Below, in pieces: positions 37,947-41,865 of a stretch of DNA of 41,865 bases (position 1 is the first letter of the stretch; each line of letters begins with the position of its first letter). The position numbers were made by a program, and so were the translations under genes. A model generated the notes under the pieces. It saw only the letters and a list, made by a program, of their open reading frames with translations. It was not told the origin of the DNA and did not search any database. Source of the DNA: Cellvibrio sp. OA-2007 (lineage in GTDB: Bacteria; Pseudomonadota; Gammaproteobacteria; Pseudomonadales; Cellvibrionaceae); contig NZ_BBUL01000076.1 in assembly GCF_000953825.1 (NCBI RefSeq), positions 1-41,865 of the forward strand, given 5' to 3'.

Positions 37947-39860
37947 ATGTCATTAATTAAACAATTGTGGATTGGTATTATTGTGCTCTTACTGTTAGTG
38001 CTGAGCGGTAATTTTGTTATCAGCACACTGACGGCAAAAACCTATCTACAGGAGCAATTGCGCTTAAAAAATATCGACAATGCCAATTCGCTGGCGCTAT
38101 CCATATCGCAAATGCCCGAGAAGGATCCCATCACCTTGGAACTACTCATTACTGCGCAATTTGATGCAGGCCATTACGAGTATATTATTTTTCAAGACGC
38201 CAACCAAAAACCTATTGTTGCGCGCAACTTTGAAGAACATACCCCTACCGCTACTACTGTGCCGCAATGGTTTTCCAAATACGTAAAATTTAATGTGGCG
38301 CCCGGCATTGCACAGGTACAAGATGGCTGGCAACAAGCGGGCACCCTGATAGTAAAAAGTCACTCGCGCTACGCTATAGAAGCACTCTGGCACAACACCC
38401 GCGATTTATTGGATTGGTTTATTGTAGCAACACTGCTGAGCGGTTTAATTGGCAGTTTTATTTTGAAATATATTTCACGCCCCCTGGATTTGGTTGTTCA
38501 TCAAGCTGAAGCCATAGGTGAACGCCGTTTTATCACCTCGGAGGAACCAAAAACTAAAGAGTTTCAGCGTTTGGTACGCGCGATGAATACGCTATCGCAG
38601 GGCGTTAAACAAATGCTAGATAAAGAGGCGCGCCAACTTGAGGTGCTGCGCCGCGAATCGCAAAAAGACCCAATCACCGGGCTAGCCAATCGCACCCATT
38701 TTTTAAACTTGCTCGATACGTTGTTAACCCGGGAAGATGCGCAGTCCTCTGGCATTTTGGTAATGGCGCGAGTGATGAATTTGAATGAACTCAACAATCA
38801 ATTGGGACACCAACAAGTCGACCAAATATTGCGTGTCCTTGCCGATGCTCTAAACGGTATTCAGGGTAGCTATGCCCACAGCTACGCAGGCCGCTTAAAC
38901 GGTAGCGATTTTGTTTTACTCACCCCAACCGATACGCCCATCGATATTTTCAGTGCAGATTTATCACAAAGGCTGAGCTTTCAACTACTTGCCAGCGGCT
39001 TTGACAAAATCGCCTTACCCCTAGCTTTATGCAACTTTACCAGCAGTGACAAACGCAATGAGCTTCTACACAAACTGGATGGTGCGCTGGCACAGGCAGA
39101 ATTAAAAGGTAACCGTGCAATTGTGATGTTGGAAAACAATCAAACGAACTATGCGCAACACAACTTAAGCGAATGGCGTACAGCCATTACCGCTTCATTG
39201 AGCGCACAAACTATTGCGCTAGCTAAATTCCCCGTGCGCAACACCAATGGTGATTTAATTCACCATGAAACCGCTGCACGCTTGAAATTAGATAGAGATT
39301 TCAAGTCCGCCGGTTATTTTATGCATTGGGCTGTACGTTTAGGATTAATGCCGGATGTGGATTTGGCCATAATAAAGTTAGCCTTGTTACAACTTGGCCA
39401 TACAAGTGAACCGCTGGCGATTAATATTTCGGCTGCGTCATTATGCAGCGCCAATTTTCGCGAACAGCTAATTGCCCTGCTGCGCAATGAGCCAGAGCAC
39501 ACGAAAAACTTGTGGCTAGAATTTCCTGAAATTTGCATGCTGCGCCATCTGGAAGAGTTGCGCGCGTTTTCTACGCGGCTGCGCAGCTTAGGTTGCCGTA
39601 TTGGCTTGGAACATGTTGGTTTGGAATTCACTCAATTTGGTGATTTACAGGCAATGGGGCTGAGCTATTTAAAAATAGACAGCGCCATTACGCGCGATAT
39701 TGACAGTAATACGAGCAGCCAAACATTTGTGCAAAGCCTCTGCACCCTGGGCCACTCATTAGGTATTGTGATGATTGCCGAGGGTGTAATCAGCGATGCA
39801 GAGCAGCAGTCTCTACGTAAAATAGGGCTCGATGGATTTACCGGCTCGCACATTATCTGA
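37947..39860 (+). CDS. lapD: c-di-GMP receptor LapD (degenerate GGDEF/EAL)
   Basis: 637 residues: transmembrane helix (about 8-27), periplasmic LapD/MoxY-type domain (about 28-152), second helix (about 155-173), HAMP (about 174-225), GGDEF-like (about 237-400) and EAL-like (about 405-637) domains. The GGDEF signature is degenerate (NGSDF, 318-322). In the EAL domain the catalytic DDFG has become EHVG (555-558) and the signature reads ETAARL, so it should bind but not make or break c-di-GMP. This is the LapD arrangement, where c-di-GMP binding opens the periplasmic domain to sequester LapG. The GGDEF-EAL protein at 13778 is one possible source of the signal. Confidence 0.95.
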   Translation: MSLIKQLWIGIIVLLLLVLSGNFVISTLTAKTYLQEQLRLKNIDNANSLALSISQMPEKDPITLELLITAQFDAGHYEYIIFQDANQKPIVARNFEEHTPTATTVPQWFSKYVKFNVAPGIAQVQDGWQQAGTLIVKSHSRYAIEALWHNTRDLLDWFIVATLLSGLIGSFILKYISRPLDLVVHQAEAIGERRFITSEEPKTKEFQRLVRAMNTLSQGVKQMLDKEARQLEVLRRESQKDPITGLANRTHFLNLLDTLLTREDAQSSGILVMARVMNLNELNNQLGHQQVDQILRVLADALNGIQGSYAHSYAGRLNGSDFVLLTPTDTPIDIFSADLSQRLSFQLLASGFDKIALPLALCNFTSSDKRNELLHKLDGALAQAELKGNRAIVMLENNQTNYAQHNLSEWRTAITASLSAQTIALAKFPVRNTNGDLIHHETAARLKLDRDFKSAGYFMHWAVRLGLMPDVDLAIIKLALLQLGHTSEPLAINISAASLCSANFREQLIALLRNEPEHTKNLWLEFPEICMLRHLEELRAFSTRLRSLGCRIGLEHVGLEFTQFGDLQAMGLSYLKIDSAITRDIDSNTSSQTFVQSLCTLGHSLGIVMIAEGVISDAEQQSLRKIGLDGFTGSHII

Positions 39861-39917
39861 TGCAAAAACTTATTATTAAAAGTGTATTGTTAAGGTTGCG
39901 CTTTTTAATGTGCTCGA

Positions 39918-40247
39918 TTAAAGGTGTAAGTTATCGCCATCATCCAGCAGTTGAATACCTTGGCGTTTGCCGCGCAATTCGCGGCGCGCCAATAGTTTAT
40001 CCTGCGCAATCGCAGGCAAGTCGGTAAAACGAATCACGCCCTGCTCCACCAACAAACTCACCACGTCTTCTAATACCCGCGCCATTGCCTGATCAGTTTG
40101 TTCGAGTGCGAGCTGTTCAGCGGATTTTTCACTCTGCAAAAACTGCAGTATTTCCGGTGCATCATCGCCGAGCGACTCGGTAAATTCTCGCTCAGCTACT
40201 TTGCTGATTGAAACAATCTCACCGCTTTGATTGCGTTTTACATACAT
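39918..40247 (-). CDS. Small conserved acidic protein (often mislabelled as tryptophan synthase beta-like)
   Basis: 109 residues starting MYVKRNQSGEIVSISK, then an acidic helical region (GDDAPEILQFLQ; MARVLEDVVSLLVEQGVIRFTDLP) and a basic segment near the end (LLARRELRGKRQGIQLLDD). I recall similar proteins labelled tryptophan synthase subunit beta-like in gammaproteobacteria; there is no PLP-enzyme motif here, so that name should not be trusted. It is convergent with lapD and upstream of, and on the same strand as, nothing else before the window's lapD end. A strong terminator separates it from the RTX protein. Confidence 0.78.
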   Translation of the reverse strand: MYVKRNQSGEIVSISKVAEREFTESLGDDAPEILQFLQSEKSAEQLALEQTDQAMARVLEDVVSLLVEQGVIRFTDLPAIAQDKLLARRELRGKRQGIQLLDDGDNLHL

Positions 40248-40261
40248 AAAATACCCTCAAT

Positions 40262-40293
40262 AAAAAATCCCGCTAAAAAAAGCGGGATTTTTT
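40262..40293. terminator. Bidirectional-looking terminator after the RTX gene
   Basis: Perfect 12-bp stem AAAAAATCCCGC / GCGGGATTTTTT with an 8-base loop. On the minus strand it lies 13 bases after the RTX gene stop and ends in a T-run; it also separates this gene from the small acidic protein. Confidence 0.88.
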
Positions 40294-40305
40294 CACACTT
40301 ATTTA

Positions 40306-41865
40306 TCAGTCAGTAATTAAATTTCCTGCGGCTTTTAATTGATTGATAATAGCCTGGTCGGTGCCACTGAGATTAACGCCATTTAAAATAATGGTTTGAT
40401 CTGTCGCACTTGCAACGTAGCCAGCACTATAGCCCCCAGCACTACTGATATGAACGGTTGTATTGCCTGCCGCATAGGTGAAATGCAAATAATTAGTAAG
40501 GTTCGTAGAGTTCTCACCTTGCAATAGATCGGAGAGGTGCAACACATCCCCTTGCCCAGTACTGAAGTCATTAATGACATCCGTTGCAGGTGCTCCGGCA
40601 GTACCTTTATCGGCCAGCGCCCATTTAAAGGTGTCCGCACCTAAACCGCCGGTCATAGTGTCGTTGCCTGCACCACCGCTAATAAAATCAGCACCGCTAG
40701 TGCCAACAATAGTGTCATTTCCAGCCGTACCATAAAATTGGTTATCACTTCCCATAGTCCCAAATACCGAGATAGTCAGGGTTGCTTTATCAGTACCGCC
40801 TTGACCATCCGATAAGGTATAGGTGAAATAATCCTTGGCAATTTGGCCAGGATGCAAACTGGCAAGATTATCGGCGGTGTAACTATAACTACCATTAGCA
40901 TTCAGGATTAACTTGCCATAAGCACCTTGCAATGCAACGCCTAAGGTGCCGTCGGTTCCTACACCTGCCTCTGCCCCAGTACGTACAGCAGCTACTGATA
41001 ATGTGCCGCCATCTGAATCCGAGTCGTTAACCAATACTCCCGAAGCAGCTGGGATGGCAACACTTGTTCCCTCTTGTACTGTCGCGGTATTGCGGCCAAC
41101 CGTTAACCAGGTAACAACATAGTCAGAGCCAGCTGTCGCTGTATCAAATTTAAGTTGATTAAATGCGATTGCATTACCTGAAGCATCTTTGACATCGACA
41201 GTTCCTCTGCGGGTAGCATCTGTCGGATTGAATTGCCCTCTACCTACTTCTACACCGCTGAGATAAGCAATCCACAAGCCGGTTTCGGGAACGCCAGCAA
41301 AATCGAGCTTGTCAAAACCAAAGCTTGCACTAACCACAGGAGCATTAAAGGTAACCAAAATAGCTTCGCCATTTTGGATTTCATCATCAACCTCTGTAGT
41401 GCTACCCTTTCCTGCAACGCCCATAGCACCTGCAACACCATCTGCGTTATTGGTAATTAATGTGCCGCCAATTGCGCTAATCGAACTGATAAATGGCTGA
41501 GTCCAGGTAAAGTTGGTGCCACTTTTTAATCCGGCGGTTAGTTGCGTGGATACAGGATCATCGCCGGCGACAGGAGCAATATTAGGTGGTGAGTCGTTAT
41601 CTAAAATGCGGCCCGTTCCGGTCACACCGCCAATGGTTAAAGGCACAGTTTCAGTTGCCTCAACAATGGCATCATCCACTGTTGGCACGGTGACGCTAAA
41701 GCTGGTCACGCCCGCAGGCACAATCAAGTTACCGCCAACCAGGGTCACACCATTGTTGAAGGTGGGTGTACCTATATCCGCTGCTACTGCAGTACCGCCA
41801 CCCAGGCTATAAGCCAAACTGGTTGGGGTGGCCGATGGGTTGCTCAGCGTCACGCTATAAACGAG
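40306..41865 (-). CDS. C-terminal part of a giant RTX-type type I secreted protein (partial, N-terminus beyond right edge)
   Basis: An open frame of 519 codons enters from the right edge and stops at 40306. In order: the end of a Calx-beta domain (SVTLSNPSATPTSLAYSLGG ... VDDAIVEATETVPLTIGG), a beta-rich module (about 41560-41090), a VCBS/Ig-like domain (LVNDSDSDGGTLSVAAV ... DYFTYTLSDGQGGTDKATLTISV) and four RTX-like nonapeptides (GNDTIVGTSGADFISGGAGN). It ends with a type I secretion C-terminal target region like the VCA0849 type (DVINDFSTGQGDVLHLSDLL). Its position next to lapGD makes it the likely LapA-type adhesin, but the N-terminal retention module that would prove it is outside the window. 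Confidence 0.9.
   Translation of the reverse strand, partial: LVYSVTLSNPSATPTSLAYSLGGGTAVAADIGTPTFNNGVTLVGGNLIVPAGVTSFSVTVPTVDDAIVEATETVPLTIGGVTGTGRILDNDSPPNIAPVAGDDPVSTQLTAGLKSGTNFTWTQPFISSISAIGGTLITNNADGVAGAMGVAGKGSTTEVDDEIQNGEAILVTFNAPVVSASFGFDKLDFAGVPETGLWIAYLSGVEVGRGQFNPTDATRRGTVDVKDASGNAIAFNQLKFDTATAGSDYVVTWLTVGRNTATVQEGTSVAIPAASGVLVNDSDSDGGTLSVAAVRTGAEAGVGTDGTLGVALQGAYGKLILNANGSYSYTADNLASLHPGQIAKDYFTYTLSDGQGGTDKATLTISVFGTMGSDNQFYGTAGNDTIVGTSGADFISGGAGNDTMTGGLGADTFKWALADKGTAGAPATDVINDFSTGQGDVLHLSDLLQGENSTNLTNYLHFTYAAGNTTVHISSAGGYSAGYVASATDQTIILNGVNLSGTDQAIINQLKAAGNLITD

Overview
The window looks like chromosomal DNA of a gammaproteobacterium of the Cellvibrio / Saccharophagus kind (Cellvibrionales). 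This is inferred from protein character: a large carbohydrate-type TonB-dependent receptor, a LEPR-XLL/DUF4347 giant surface protein, a Lap (LapG/LapD) adhesin-release pair, and divergent purL and mltF. No species call is possible from sequence alone. There is no rRNA, tRNA, CRISPR array or insertion sequence that I can see.

Layout. 1-10610 (minus): a gene cluster for a giant exported protein. A GAF-HlyD adaptor, a PqqD-like/M50 peptidase/HlyD fusion and a small HlyD-type adaptor lead to a giant gene (over 1820 codons, cut by the left edge). The giant begins with a LEPR-XLL motif and a DUF4347 domain, followed by many Ig/cadherin-like repeats. 10734-15535: a DUF1289 protein, then a plus-strand signalling cluster (histidine kinase, single-domain response regulator, REC-GGDEF-EAL protein). 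15704-20824: trxB, a TonB-dependent receptor with a well-formed promoter and adjoining palindrome, and a convergent DUF3313 lipoprotein. 21157-29416: purL and mltF, neighbours in many gammaproteobacteria, here separated by a hipA-first toxin-antitoxin pair whose antitoxin-like partner is an HTH protein fused to two DUF1508 (YegP) repeats. 29575-35727: a YdiJ-type FAD/Fe-S dehydrogenase, a small membrane protein and a DUF349 coiled-coil protein. 35780-36297: a gene-free region with two minus-strand hairpin/terminator modules that look like tandem small RNAs. 36298-41865: a GntR/FCD regulator, lapG, lapD, a small conserved acidic protein, and the C-terminal part of a giant RTX-type secreted protein cut by the right edge.

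How it fits together. Both ends of the window lie inside giant repetitive exported proteins. Two cell-surface themes dominate. One is the Lap system (periplasmic protease LapG held by c-di-GMP receptor LapD), which normally controls release of a type I secreted adhesin. The other is a less familiar LEPR-XLL/DUF4347 protein with its own set of HlyD-like and M50 membrane proteins. The second is my candidate for an undescribed export or processing system: the PqqD-like domain resembles leader-peptide-binding (RRE) domains, and DUF4347 carries a His/Cys pair reminiscent of caspase-fold proteases. The GGDEF/EAL protein and LapD link the window to c-di-GMP control of attachment.
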